From the NCBI GenBank assembly GCA_964019425.1, contig OZ025856.1, positions 62,001 to 126,000 on the forward strand: a stretch of DNA of 64,000 nt. Reading direction: 5' to 3'. Shown here piece by piece: positions 31,032-40,977 of this stretch. The notes below the pieces were generated by a model. That model made no database searches. It was not told the origin of the DNA and saw only the letters and a program-made list of their open reading frames with translations. Source of the stretch: Flectonema sp. DT1601. Taxonomy: Eukaryota > Euglenozoa > Diplonemea > Diplonemida > Diplonemidae. Each line of letters begins with the position of its first letter. The first letter of the stretch is position 1. The position numbers and the translations under genes were made by a program.

Positions 31032-32498
31032 TCAGAATTCCCTTCTTGATGCAATGCTTACATGTGCATATTGTGGTGGCTTACGGGCTTCAATCATCGA
31101 TCGTTCTGCAGCAACCTTCTTCTGGTAGTCACGTTCCGCGATTTGGCAGGCAATTAACTCTAAATCTCTGCCTCGGCGTTCGGCTGCTTGCTCTTCACGT
31201 TTATTGTTAGCCTGTTCGACGAGGCATTTTTGATAGTTTTTAGCTACCTCGAATCTCTTTGTCGCCTGTGCTTTTTCTTTTGACTGCAACGATTCGATGG
31301 TACGAATCATGTCTTCTCTGTCATCCTCTCCTTTAGCTTTTTGGGCTTGACGCTTTTCCCGATTCTGTTGGACTTGAATTCCTCTCTCATGAAACGTTTC
31401 TCTCAGGAGGGAGTCACGCTTGTCTTGTTCAGCTTTCCATCTGGATTCACGTTTATCCCATTCTTTGTTTGATTCTATTTGCCACAGTCTGTCTAGTTCG
31501 GTCTCCGCTCCTGCCGCTGTCATCATTTGCTTTTCGACTTCCTTCATGTGAGCTACAGCAGCAACACGTGATTGTCTTTTGGTTTCTCGCTCTTTTTCTT
31601 CATTTTCTTTTACTTTTTCAAGTAAATCATCCAATAGACGTTTATCAGACTCCAATTCTTTTTGTTGTACTTCAGTTCGCATATCTTCAAGTTCCATATT
31701 ATATTGTTTATTAAGTCTACCCAGTTCGTGTTGGTGTTCTCGACGGCGACGCTCTTTCTCGGCGTCTTCCTGCGCGCCTCTAATTAGGTCAGCTTTGAAC
31801 TGCTCTCCTTCTCGACGTTCAACATCTTTTCGCATTTCCTTATCTCTCTTTTGCGCTGCTTTTTGAGTAGATAGAGTTTCTTGAAGCTGTAATTTCATAG
31901 TTCGTTGTTTTGCTAAGTCTGCTGCGGCGCGTTGTTCCTTCTTGGAGCGGTCCTCATCCCAGAGTGAGTCGTAGTAGGCTTCTTCACGTTTCGTAGAATC
32001 TCTCTGTTGATTATTCCACTCTAATTGTTGAGAACGATCTGCTGCAACTTGAAGGAGGTTTGCTTTAGAAGTTGCTTCTATTAGTTGAGGACAGTTACTT
32101 CGGAAAGCTTTTTCACGTTGTGAGTTAGCGAGATTGTTACGAAGCTTTTCTCTTTCTGCTCTAAGTCCTAAGGCTTGCTCTGCGATACGATCTCGACGTT
32201 GTTCTTGTGTTTCATTAATACCTTCTAGTTCTGATTCGTACATATCTTTCTCTTGTTGAAGTAGTTCTGCTAATCTCCGTCTCCTCTTTTCTAAAGTCTC
32301 ATCATGTCGTCCTTGAGCGTAGTCTATCCTTCTTACTAGTTCATTTGATTTTATTTTTTGATGAGTTCTAGTTTCCCACTTCGCATATTGTCTCAAAGAC
32401 CGATCGATACCAACAGCGGATTCCGCCGCTGCTAATTGTTCTTCCTGCCGTCTCCTTAGTTGGATCTGGCGGTCGCTTGCCAACCCCCTGCCAGTCAT
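31032..32498 (-). CDS. CFAP53: Cilia- and flagella-associated protein 53
   Basis: A 488-residue, almost wholly helical protein of the trichohyalin/plectin-homology group. A segment KRRRRLAELLQQEKDMYESE and then QEQRRDRIAEQA aligns by eye with the human CFAP53 segment starting ERRNKLRELL. LWDEDRSKKEQR matches human LWEEDRLAKEKR. CFAP53 is a microtubule inner protein of axonemal doublets, so the organism should build motile flagella. The ATG follows CCACTTCAAG by 13 nt. A GTAAGC a few codons before the stop could be a donor for a small extra exon. I found no convincing continuation. Confidence 0.8.
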   Translation of the reverse strand: MTGRGLASDRQIQLRRRQEEQLAAAESAVGIDRSLRQYAKWETRTHQKIKSNELVRRIDYAQGRHDETLEKRRRRLAELLQQEKDMYESELEGINETQEQRRDRIAEQALGLRAEREKLRNNLANSQREKAFRSNCPQLIEATSKANLLQVAADRSQQLEWNNQQRDSTKREEAYYDSLWDEDRSKKEQRAAADLAKQRTMKLQLQETLSTQKAAQKRDKEMRKDVERREGEQFKADLIRGAQEDAEKERRRREHQHELGRLNKQYNMELEDMRTEVQQKELESDKRLLDDLLEKVKENEEKERETKRQSRVAAVAHMKEVEKQMMTAAGAETELDRLWQIESNKEWDKRESRWKAEQDKRDSLLRETFHERGIQVQQNREKRQAQKAKGEDDREDMIRTIESLQSKEKAQATKRFEVAKNYQKCLVEQANNKREEQAAERRGRDLELIACQIAERDYQKKVAAERSMIEARKPPQYAHVSIASRREF

Positions 32499-33125
32499 TA
32501 TTTAGTATGTTCTTGAAGTGGAAAAAGAGTAATAAAAAGAAACTAACAACTGGAAACAACAAAGTTCAATACAACTCGTCCTCTATACTTTACCAACTCA
32601 GATAACTGTGAAATATTATTAAATAATTGAGTACAACAACTACACAACAATAGTAATGGGGGAGGAATACAAGTTTTCGTCATCCGGAGACATTTCAGGA
32701 TATTTTAAACAAAAAAAAAAGAAGAAAAAAATAATAAAAAAAAATTGAGATTATTATGTCGTAGCAGGTCAGGGTTAGTTTATCAGTTATCAACTTCACT
32801 ATAAGTGAAGGATTACTGAATTGACCATGAGCTCAGACTAAACCTAGTCGATAGCTCAAAGAAAAGCACCATGTATAAGGACAACACAGGTCAGGGTTAG
32901 AAAAGGTAAAGATCAACTGTAAAAGGATCAAACTAAAAAGACCAACACAGCGCATCATAAGAATAAAAGAAAAAAGTTCAGTTAAATTAACCTTAACATT
33001 CAGTTCAAAAAAAAAAAAAAAAAAAAAATGGAGAAGCAAAACAGTTACTTTATATGTTCTTGTAATAAGAGAAAACGTAAATCCACTTAAAGATTAGATT
33101 TTCTTTTATTTTTTGACATCATCGT
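32499..33125. other. Intergenic
   Basis: AT-rich spacer with A-runs near 32711-32745 and 33006-33028. Nothing recognisable. If the LVIVD gene uses the GTATAG near its stop as a donor, its last few codons would lie just below 33126. Confidence 0.5.
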
Positions 33126-34103
33126 CTATACCTCAGCAGATGGGGTTACGTCGAGGAGTATTAACCCACCAAAGTAATCTGCTACATATAAAGTTGATTT
33201 AAATTTGTAAACACCGTAAACATGACCAGGTGTGTTGTAGTTTGTAATTACAGTCGGACTGCCTACTTGATTAACGTCAATTATTGCGAGACCAGAACCG
33301 ATTAATCCAACGTAAGCAATACCAGACTGTACTACTATTGAAGTAGCAGGTCCATTTAGAGAAGTTGTTGACAACAACTGAGGGTGACTTGGATTCTTTA
33401 TACTAAAAATCTGAAGACCAGTTTGGTCAACAGTAGCATAAGCAATAGCCTTGTTCTCTGACAGAACAATTTCTCTTGCCTTGTCAGTTGTTGGAAATGA
33501 TCCGATTTCTGTGATAGAATTGTAATTTCTTACATTTAAAATAGAAATTGCATCCTCAACAGCAGAAGTACTGACGTAAACTACATTTTTATTAATTTCA
33601 ACATGTCTACATCTTCTTGAGTCCTTAAACTTATAGCTGCCGAGAACAGTTGGAACGAAAGCCCCGAAATTAACGACATGAAGACCCTCAGAATCTGAAG
33701 CAACATACCCAATTGTTCCCACGAGTGAGATATCCATCGCATTCCCAGGAAGAGGAGTTTCTGATACGAGTTTGATTTCGTTAACAGATGAGACATCGTA
33801 AACAATGATTCCTTTATTCCAACTTGCGACATACAAAAGCGTCTTTTTAGTAGTTGAAATCCCACCTCTACCAACCGCCAAGCTCATTGCGAAGCTACCC
33901 GTGTTAACGATAGCTATTTGAACTGATTGTGTTGGATCGGTCGTGTCGTAAACTTCAAAACCGCTAACTGTTCCAATAAACAAATGACCAGAAGCAATAA
34001 CTGAATTCCTTGCCCAAGACGACGTCTCAATCGTACTAATTGGGAAGGGATATCCAAATGAGAGAGAAATGGTTGCTGATAATACTGCCAATAGGAAATT
34101 CAT
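33126..34103 (-). CDS. Secreted LVIVD-repeat beta-propeller protein, 325 aa
   Basis: A signal peptide (about 1-17, MNFLLAVLSATISLSFG) precedes six or seven repeats of about 43 residues with the LVIVD pattern: VYVSTSAVEDAISILNV, AYATVDQTGLQIFSI, AYVGLIGSGLAIIDV, LYVADYFGGLILLDV. LVIVD repeats are found in bacterial and protist surface proteins and are predicted to form propellers that bind ligands. There is no TM segment, so it is probably secreted or luminal. The last codons read GAG GTA TAG. The GTATAG could be a donor joined to an AAG 73 nt downstream, which would change only the last residues. Confidence 0.8.
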   Translation of the reverse strand: MNFLLAVLSATISLSFGYPFPISTIETSSWARNSVIASGHLFIGTVSGFEVYDTTDPTQSVQIAIVNTGSFAMSLAVGRGGISTTKKTLLYVASWNKGIIVYDVSSVNEIKLVSETPLPGNAMDISLVGTIGYVASDSEGLHVVNFGAFVPTVLGSYKFKDSRRCRHVEINKNVVYVSTSAVEDAISILNVRNYNSITEIGSFPTTDKAREIVLSENKAIAYATVDQTGLQIFSIKNPSHPQLLSTTSLNGPATSIVVQSGIAYVGLIGSGLAIIDVNQVGSPTVITNYNTPGHVYGVYKFKSTLYVADYFGGLILLDVTPSAEV

Positions 34104-35106
34104 TTTTTTTTTTTTTGTGTGTTTTTAAATAAACTGTACAACGAATATTATATATTCGCAATTTACAATCACAACCACTCACAATACACATCCAGCATTC
34201 ATGACATCAGCAGCTGCGAAATTGGAAAACAAAAACTGACTTAACGATCCAGTACAGCAACAACAACTTGAGATAGCCAGATTGGCAACCACCAAAACAA
34301 CAAAAGACAGGGAAGGGACAGTACAACGGAGGGGAAGAAAGAAAAAAATAAAAACAAAAACACCAATCAGAAATAGGAAAAACTGGTAACAGAAACTTCC
34401 TCCGTTAGTTCTTTTTTTTTTTTTTGTTCGTTCGACAAAATCTGAAAGTTGGGAACTATAAGTTACAAAACGACCTTCAAATTGTCAAGTCGTATAGGCG
34501 GAGAGTGTAACGCTCAATTTCACTGCTTTTATAAATGAGGTTATTCCCAGTCGGTAAATATCAACTGAATGCAACCCTAATCAAAAAAGAGTGGTGGTAA
34601 TCTGCCGCCCTTATTCCCTCATTTCAGATCCAAAAAGTTAAATAAATTAAAAAAATCAACGGGGGGGACTGGGGGAAAAAAAAAGGGAGAAAAAAGAAAG
34701 AAGAAAAAGAAAAAAAAGTTTTTTTTTTTTTTCAATTTTCGTTAACTGTAACGTATTAAATTTTCAGAACTTTTTGAGTGGAATGTCCACAGCACTTAAC
34801 GAGGGAGTTAATTATAATTTTTTTTTTTTCCCCCTCCCCCTTCTGCGAGTGTAAAGGAACTCGCTTTACCTCACACTTTACTGTAACGGTGTAACTTAGA
34901 CTACACGTCATGGAGCAAATACGATACTGAATAGCTTAAACGTAGGCTAAATAGTACAAAATATTTCTCGAACAGCTACCAGTGATTACCGTTTATTTTT
35001 TTCTTCCACGGTCAACCTGACAACCTTGTCGGGAACTAAGACTCTGTTATTCACAAGCAGCTTTGAAGAAAGCAGGACTTGTGATGAATTATTATGATTA
35101 AATTGA
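34104..35106. other. Intergenic
   Basis: About 1 kb without a supported gene. Contains T-runs, a purine-rich block (34670-34720) and a C-rich end of a T-run near 34830. Nothing else was seen. Confidence 0.5.
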
Positions 35107-35822
35107 TTATTTTTTTGCTCCGTGTTTGGACTTCTTCGATCCCTCCTTCACACGGTCAGTCTTGCGAACGTGTGGAACTCCTCCTGAGGCAATCGTTGCT
35201 TTGATGAAAGAATCGAGTTCTGAGTCACCGCGGATAGCGAGCATCAGATGACGAGGAGTGATTCGCTTCTGGCCAAGCTCACGAGCAACATCACCGGCAA
35301 GTTCGAGGATTTCAGCGCAAATAAACTCCAGGACAGCTGCTACAAAGACAGCACTCGGTCCTGAAACTCTCTTTCCGTAAAGTAATTGATTTCTCATCAT
35401 TCTGTGAATCCTACCAACAGGAAATATAACACCAGCTCTAACTGATTGTGTTACTCCCTTCTTTCGAGGTTTCCTCTCCTCATCTAAGGTCTCATCTTCA
35501 TCGTCAGAATATTCAATATCGACGTCGTCAGCTACGTCACCTCCTTTCCCTTTTCCCTTTCCCTTTCCTTTTCCCTTTCCTTTACCTTTACCCTTGCCTC
35601 CCTTTGATTTTCCTTTTCCTGTTGCTCTTCCCTTACTTTTACCTCCAAAACGTTTGCCGATTCCGAGTTTCTCGGTGGGTTCCTCAAATGTAGTCTGATT
35701 TTTTTTTTTGTGAAAAAACAAAGGCTGACAGTCAGGGGTTTACAGGTTTGACACAACATTGATAAGAGACATACCTCCTGCACTTCAGCATCGTCCACGG
35801 TCGCAGGCATGACGTCCGTCAT
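35107..35822 (-). CDS. Histone H2A.Z variant with Gly-Lys-repeat tail, two exons
   Basis: Exons are 35822-35775 and 35694-35107, with an 80-nt intron from GTATGT to AATCAG. The product is 211 residues, much longer than the usual 128-residue H2A.Z. The extra N-terminal part holds about ten GK dipeptides (residues about 47-66) and an acidic patch (DDVDIEYSDDEDE). The histone fold has RAGVIFPVGRIHR, the acidic-patch helix EILELAGDVA and RITPRHLMLAIRGDSELDS, with the RGDxELD and IKATIASGGV signatures specific to H2A.Z. It should replace H2A in promoter-type nucleosomes. A Gly-Lys-rich extension is recalled for trypanosomatid H2A.Z. An AAACAG acceptor is about 19 nt upstream of the ATG. Confidence 0.92.
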
Positions 35823-36200
35823 TGTTGTTGTCAAGTTCCCCCGCTGTTTAAAACCAAGTGAAGAGGTACCATAAAAAGATTTCTCTTCCGAAACGGTCGT
35901 CTCGCTTCGAATAAATGCCGTGAAGCTAATCACACACTTATTCAATATAATGGACAAGTTTTCCTTTCCTTTCCTTTCCTTTTTTTTTTTTTTTTTTTTC
36001 AATTTTATTAAACGGGTCCATCTGCAAGATCTAACAAAAACTATACACCACCCTACAAATGATTAGTAAGCGTGCCTCTAAACACTTACAGTTAATTAAG
36101 TTCGGAAATCAGAAGAGTATTGAGAATTTTGATACCATGATCTAAATATTTGGACCCTTTAAAGTTAAAAAAAGAAAATATATATTAAACTACTATTTAA

Positions 36201-36960
36201 CATAGATGGAAGTGCCCTCCAAATTTGGAGGGCGCCTGGTGAAAATCAGCCACAAAAATTTGTAGGGCCAAAATAGGGCCATTGTAGGGCCAAAATAGGG
36301 CCAAAATAGGGCGCTGGAGGGCGCGTAGGGCGCTTTTTTAATTAAATTTAATATAATGCCGAGCTCATTTTGACACACCCCTGCCCTCAGCGAGGGTCGA
36401 ATCGCATCTTATTTGACTTTTCTCCGGTTCGCCCGATCAAATGCGTCTCTGGGATATCAGTTTACTTGCCACCAGTAAACTTCTTTTTTTTCTCACAAGG
36501 TACCGTGAAGACCGGCCTATTAACAGGTTAGCAAGAACGCACTCTCCCTCCTCGAATCCCTCTATATTCGACTCGGTGCATTCTGCGGGCTAATCAGCTC
36601 CTTGTAGATCTGGGATGCATCGTCCACTGAAATGAGTTTCAGCTTCAGGGATTGCAGCAGGCTCCGGAAGCTCTCAAGGAGTAGCCCATTGTTTTTGCCA
36701 TTGTTGACCTCCGAACCATGACCTGGAGGTCTCGGGTTCGAACCCCGTGACACCCTTTTTTCTCTTTCTCGAAAGACTGCCAAGCATGTCAAAAAAATTT
36801 TTGGCTTCTGCGTCAAAATACTTGTGCGTCAGTGTAAGTCGACGTCAATTTAGCTGTCTTATAGTAATAAAAAAGGTAAAAAAAAGCGCCCTCCAAAATA
36901 ATATTTATATTAAAAGCGCCCTACAAGCGCCCTCCAAATTGTAGGGCACTTCCATCTATG
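36201..36960. mobile_element. Non-autonomous DNA transposon (MITE-like), 760 bp
   Basis: The ends form terminal inverted repeats of about 35 bp that start CATAGATGGAAGTGCCCT on both strands and run into TTTGGAGGGCGC. The element is flanked by a perfect 6-bp direct duplication ATTTAA (36195-36200 and 36961-36966), the mark of transposition. Subterminal regions carry many copies of AGGGC (AGGGCCAAAATAGGGCC at the left, AGGGCGCTT at the right). It has no transposase-sized frame. Its interior is less AT-rich and contains a tRNA-like B box near 36735. Family assignment was not possible from sequence alone. TIRs and duplication are intact, suggesting fairly recent insertion. Confidence 0.85.
36735..36761 (+). 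other. Pol III B box-like sequence and T-run inside the transposon
   Basis: GGTTCGAACCC (36735-36745) is a perfect T-arm/B-box match, followed by a T6 terminator-like run at 36756-36761. The sequence upstream, with GACCTCC and GGAGGTC arms, does not fold into a full tRNA, and no acceptor stem was found. It is probably a tRNA-derived piece carried in the element. Confidence 0.45.
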
Positions 36961-37013
36961 ATTTAAAAAAAAAAAAAAGAACAATGACAATAACAACAGT
37001 ATTACAAAACTAC

Positions 37014-38747
37014 TCAAAGGGAAGGATCACAATCCTCTGTGTATTCTTGACTTTGTTCTTCCAACTCAACCAGAGAATCGGTGGTGATCGACGTTTCGGT
37101 TGATTTTTGAAGTAAGTTATCACTCAATTTAGCATCCGGGATCATTATAAAAGTTAGAGGAATGCTTAAGAGTGGTAGTATCATGTGGCAAAGGACTACT
37201 ACGAAGGCGAGGCCATCAAAGTCGCAAGGACCACATGTTCGAGCACTGATTCCAACTGCTGTAGCAAGAACACGACCAGAAGTAGAAGAGACCATCATAC
37301 CAAAATTTTGAAATCCACTCAGAATAGCATAAACCATTGCTTCGTATCCTGGCGGACATAGTTTAGAAGTCAGTACGACTGCTGGCATGAAATCTAATTG
37401 AGATGCAACAGTTGAGATTACTGCGTCTCCAAACATGTAAGCTCCTTTATCAGAGACTCCCCAAGAAAGATTCCAACGCTTAATTATAATAACATCAAAT
37501 ACTGAACCGACAACTTTCAGTACTGTTGTTAACCAGAATGCCTTTCTAAAAGTACTTCCAGAAAAAATAACTTGAAAAGCAATGGTTCCGAACAGAGCAG
37601 CCAACCCTCCAGCAATACCGCTCCAAGTACTAAAATATGTATATGAGAAATTAGGACCACTAGGATTACACTCCTCACCACTAGTAAACCAAACATTAAG
37701 AACACCATTGACCTGAAGATACAAACTCTGACACAGAAACATATAAATATTACAAAGAGCAAGTTGCCTTGGTAATGCGTAGTACGCCATGATGCAAAGT
37801 AGAGTTGACGTCTCTAAATACGAATATAAACATTGCATATCAGTAAGAAATAAAGTTTGAATTGAGCATCTTAGAGCCCCAAAAGCCATTGAGAAAGCAA
37901 GGAGATAAATTGGTCTTTGGGATTTGAATTTTTCTCTTTTGATGCCGGGAGGGACTCTTTCTTCATTTAGATATCCGAGAAGGACTGGGATGAATATTTG
38001 AGCAGCGAAAGGAATTCCAAGAGCGAAGATATACCTAGGGTTGTATGAGTCTGCCATGGGTCCAACGAATATAGTGACAGCTAACGATCCTAAGAAATAC
38101 GACACCCAAACCCATGTGACTAGAGTGGTTCCTGTATGTGGAAGAGCAACCATCATCTGAGCATACCGTCCTTCAACTAATAAATCAACCGCAGCAATTT
38201 GCAAATGAATTACCCACATCAAAAACGGAGGCAGAAGAGGAGCAGCAGGACCAGCCCATTCTTCTACCACTGAGTAGACATTACTCACTGTCAAGGTAGC
38301 CGTATTTGAACTTTTTTCATCCTGCGATACCTCAGAAGGACAACCCGAACCTTCACCTACCTTCCCATCCTTATATAATCCTTCATTCCCCAACGGCATA
38401 GAAGCCAAAAGTATAAATGCGAACACACCGAGAACTGTAATCCCCAATATGTAGAATTTCTTATGATACCCAAAGAGGGGGACAGTGTCAGAGAGAGCTC
38501 CCATTGCAGCTTTAATAGCCCAGGGTGTCATTGCAAATGTTGCGAATTTCTGATAATCTGAACCATCCAATCCCATATATTCAGTGTAGTAAGGAAAGTC
38601 TCCCTTAAGTACTAAAGTGTACAGCGCTCCCTTGACACCGAAATAGGTGCAAAACAACAACAACACAAATCGATTTCCGAAGTTATTTCTCAAGCGTTTC
38701 CAGTAGTCGACTGGATTCCCAATTTTATCATTGCACAGGGATAGCAT
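37014..38747 (-). CDS. Folate/biopterin transporter (BT1 family, MFS)
   Basis: A 577-residue polytopic membrane protein with about 12 helices. RNNFGNRFVLLLFCTYFGVK followed by GDFPYYTEYMGLDGSDYQ and TPWAIKAAMGALSDTVPLFG is characteristic of the BT1/FBT family of pteridine and folate carriers, prominent in kinetoplastids, plants and apicomplexans. A hydrophilic loop (about 140-165) separates early helices, and the C-terminal tail is acidic. The frame is open upstream, but an acceptor site (TTCTTGTTTTCAAAACAG) lies just before this ATG. The transposon sits immediately downstream in the transcription direction. The exact substrate is not determinable. Confidence 0.85.
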   Translation of the reverse strand: MLSLCNDKIGNPVDYWKRLRNNFGNRFVLLLFCTYFGVKGALYTLVLKGDFPYYTEYMGLDGSDYQKFATFAMTPWAIKAAMGALSDTVPLFGYHKKFYILGITVLGVFAFILLASMPLGNEGLYKDGKVGEGSGCPSEVSQDEKSSNTATLTVSNVYSVVEEWAGPAAPLLPPFLMWVIHLQIAAVDLLVEGRYAQMMVALPHTGTTLVTWVWVSYFLGSLAVTIFVGPMADSYNPRYIFALGIPFAAQIFIPVLLGYLNEERVPPGIKREKFKSQRPIYLLAFSMAFGALRCSIQTLFLTDMQCLYSYLETSTLLCIMAYYALPRQLALCNIYMFLCQSLYLQVNGVLNVWFTSGEECNPSGPNFSYTYFSTWSGIAGGLAALFGTIAFQVIFSGSTFRKAFWLTTVLKVVGSVFDVIIIKRWNLSWGVSDKGAYMFGDAVISTVASQLDFMPAVVLTSKLCPPGYEAMVYAILSGFQNFGMMVSSTSGRVLATAVGISARTCGPCDFDGLAFVVVLCHMILPLLSIPLTFIMIPDAKLSDNLLQKSTETSITTDSLVELEEQSQEYTEDCDPSL

Positions 38748-39026
38748 AGTGTGCGTAGTTACTACCCCTCCCTTCTGTTTTGAAAACAAGAAATCACTGA
38801 CATAAAGACAACAGAATAATAACGGTAAAATAAACAACGAAACTATACATAAAACAGTTTGTTGCAATAATTAAAAAAAAAAAGAATTTGGGTAAAAAAA
38901 TAAACCAATCAGGATAATAAATGTGTTTTGAAAGAGTTACTTTCACAGCTCACACAGAACTAATACGGGTAGTGTAAAAGGAAGTCTTTCCTGGACTTCT
39001 GAGTCTCTTCAAGTGAGTAACGAACG

Positions 39027-39227
39027 TCAACAACCCCCATAAGTGTACCCTGCTGCTGTCGTGCTCTTGAAAGCAGTACAATACTGTCTCTCAGAGCAAC
39101 TTATGTATTTATGTGAAGATCCTCCCGCTGGAGGTATCGCCCGAGACCATCCCCATGGAGAGTAGTTCTCATAGCAGACCTTTCCTGAAGGTCCGTTTTT
39201 GAGGCAACTTGCCGAGTTGCCACCCAT
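39027..39227 (-). CDS. Small Cys/Gly/Ser-rich protein, 66 aa
   Basis: An ATG frame with five cysteines (8, 18, 44, 50, 66) starting MGGNSASC and ending TAAGYTYGGC. Base composition is clearly less AT-rich than its flanks and codon choice resembles the neighbouring genes. An acceptor-like TTTAACACAG lies 13 nt before the ATG. It could be a complete small protein (Gly2 would allow myristoylation) or the last exon of a longer gene whose first exon I could not find. No family is recognised. Confidence 0.45.
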   Translation of the reverse strand: MGGNSASCLKNGPSGKVCYENYSPWGWSRAIPPAGGSSHKYISCSERQYCTAFKSTTAAGYTYGGC

Positions 39228-39496
39228 CTGAGACCCTCCACTGTGTTAAATAGTTTTTGAGGAAAGCTACACAATTCAATTATAATAACCCAGATGCTAT
39301 TCACATAGTCTCATTAATCATATTGACTCCTGTTGTAGGGTGTGATTGATTATGGTTTCCTAAATATAATTATCTCCGAAAAGTGAAGATGATAGTTCCT
39401 CATTTTCCTTTTTTTTTTTTTTTCCCTTTGGTTTTTTTTTCAAAGTTTTTTTTTTTTTACTTTTTGAAGCACTAAGCCACTAACAAGCCAGCAGGT

Positions 39497-39986
39497 TTAA
39501 ACGATGCATGAGGCGTTGGCGGAGATACGTGGCCACAGGTCAGCGCACTCCTTGGAGACTGGTCCTGAGATACCGGATCCCTGTTTTTATTGTTGTAATG
39601 AGGTTTGTGAAAGAAATAAGGTTTTTTGTTTTGTGAATATTTCATACCTTCATTTCTCCCTTTGGGTTAACAATAACTCCAGCGTTGTCCTCGAAGTAGA
39701 TGAAAGTACCATCCTTTCTTCTCCAATGCTTTCTCTGTCTGATGACAACAGCCTGAAGAACCTTCTTTCTCAACTCTGGCTTACCTCTCTTGACGGTGGC
39801 CATAACCATGTCTCCAGCGCTGGCAGCTGGAAGTCTGTTCAATCTTCCCTGAATACCCTTCACAGAGATGATGTACAAGTTCTTGGCTCCAGTGTTGTCG
39901 GCGCAGTTCATGACAGCCGCCACTGGGAGCGCCAGTGAGATTCTGAACTTGTTTCCTCTTCCTGCGTTTCCGGCTCTCTTTGACAT
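39497..39986 (-). CDS. RPL23: Ribosomal protein uL14 (L23e), two exons
   Basis: Exons are 39986-39648 and 39580-39497, with a 67-nt intron from GTATGA to AAACAG. The spliced protein is 140 residues, exactly the length of human L23. It carries [33 protein letters not shown] and [10 protein letters not shown], and joins GEMK to GSGISGP across the intron, matching GEMKGSAITGP of human. It is a component of the large cytosolic ribosomal subunit near the factor-binding site. A TAACATTCAG acceptor is 22 nt before the ATG. Confidence 0.97.
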
Positions 39987-40205
39987 TTTGAAAGTTTGGT
40001 GCTTCTACCTGAATGTTAATTACAGTAAGTTCATAACAATAATCTAATTATAGTATTCCGATAATTACTTCCGAAAAATCTACCAAATAATTTATAACAA
40101 AACACGAGATCTGCGAGGAGTGAAAAAAATATATTAACGCGAATCAATCATTTTGATTTTATAAACACTCTACTATTCTATTATGTTCGGGTTACAACTG
40201 TGAAT

Positions 40206-40595
40206 CTAATCGGTAGTGATGTCACTATCAAATGGTTGATCATCTTCAACGTGTACTCCTCTAGGTGATGCATTGCTTTGATTACAACATTCGATGTCAG
40301 CAAGACTGTTGTCAATTTCATCCAACACGTCTTGAAGTTGTTTTTTTGATTGAGCTGCTTGAGCGCTCACTCTACTAACAGCAGTGCTTACACTGTGAAG
40401 AGTTTCATCACGTGATCTCTTTAATGTCAATAGATTAGTCATCAGAACTCCATACGTCTGTGAGAAGTCTAACGAATGAGGAGTTCGAAGATGGCTGTGA
40501 AGCTCCATTTTTACTTCGGCTGCTGGGAAGAATAAATCAGATTTTCTAATACTAGCAGTCGATGAAATGAAAGCTTCTAACCCATCACATAACAT
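40206..40595 (-). CDS. Small helical protein, 129 aa
   Basis: A helical, Ser/Glu/Gln-rich protein with a heptad-like stretch (about 60-105) and an acidic tail ending DSDITTD. No family recognised. A TTTTTTTACAG acceptor lies 28 nt upstream. The first ATG after it is out of frame and opens a nine-codon uORF overlapping the start, so either start choice or an unseen 5' exon remains possible. The tandem repeat at 40745-40849 lies just upstream. Confidence 0.5.
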   Translation of the reverse strand: MLCDGLEAFISSTASIRKSDLFFPAAEVKMELHSHLRTPHSLDFSQTYGVLMTNLLTLKRSRDETLHSVSTAVSRVSAQAAQSKKQLQDVLDEIDNSLADIECCNQSNASPRGVHVEDDQPFDSDITTD

Positions 40596-40744
40596 ACTCT
40601 CATGTTGTGAACTGTAAAAAAACAAAATACCACTTTTGAAGAATAACCTAACCCACCAGACTATATTAGATTTCTAGTACCAAAACAAATACTAAATTAT
40701 TATCAAAAAATACAATCTAAGCGATTCGAATTACAATTTATCAA

Positions 40745-40849
40745 CAGCAGTACCCTCGTTAAGGACAGCAGTATCTTCGTTAAGGACAGCAGTATCTTCG
40801 TTAAGGACAGCAGTATCTTCGTTAAGGACAGCAGTACCTTCGTTAAGGA
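40745..40849. repeat. 21-bp minisatellite, 5 copies
   Basis: Exactly five head-to-tail 21-bp units (CAGCAGTATCTTCGTTAAGG plus A), with only C/T and C/T-type differences between units. On the minus strand one frame reads a heptapeptide repeat LNEDTAV, and this open frame extends from 40961 to 40731. It lies between two genes, so it may be 5' UTR or spacer, or a short coding exon. Confidence 0.85.
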
Positions 40850-40977
40850 CGGTCGTTAACTCTAATTTATCAAACAGGAATACCCTCGTTTGGTAACAAC
40901 TATTATAAAAAATAAAGAAACAGTTGGTGTAAACACATAATAAGGTAATCCCATAACTCATCTCACAGCTAGTCTAT

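Noticed and set aside
36690-36761. A genuine tRNA gene inside the transposon
   Set aside because: The T arm and T-run are present, but no acceptor stem or normal anticodon arm can be formed, so only a tRNA-like B box is supported.
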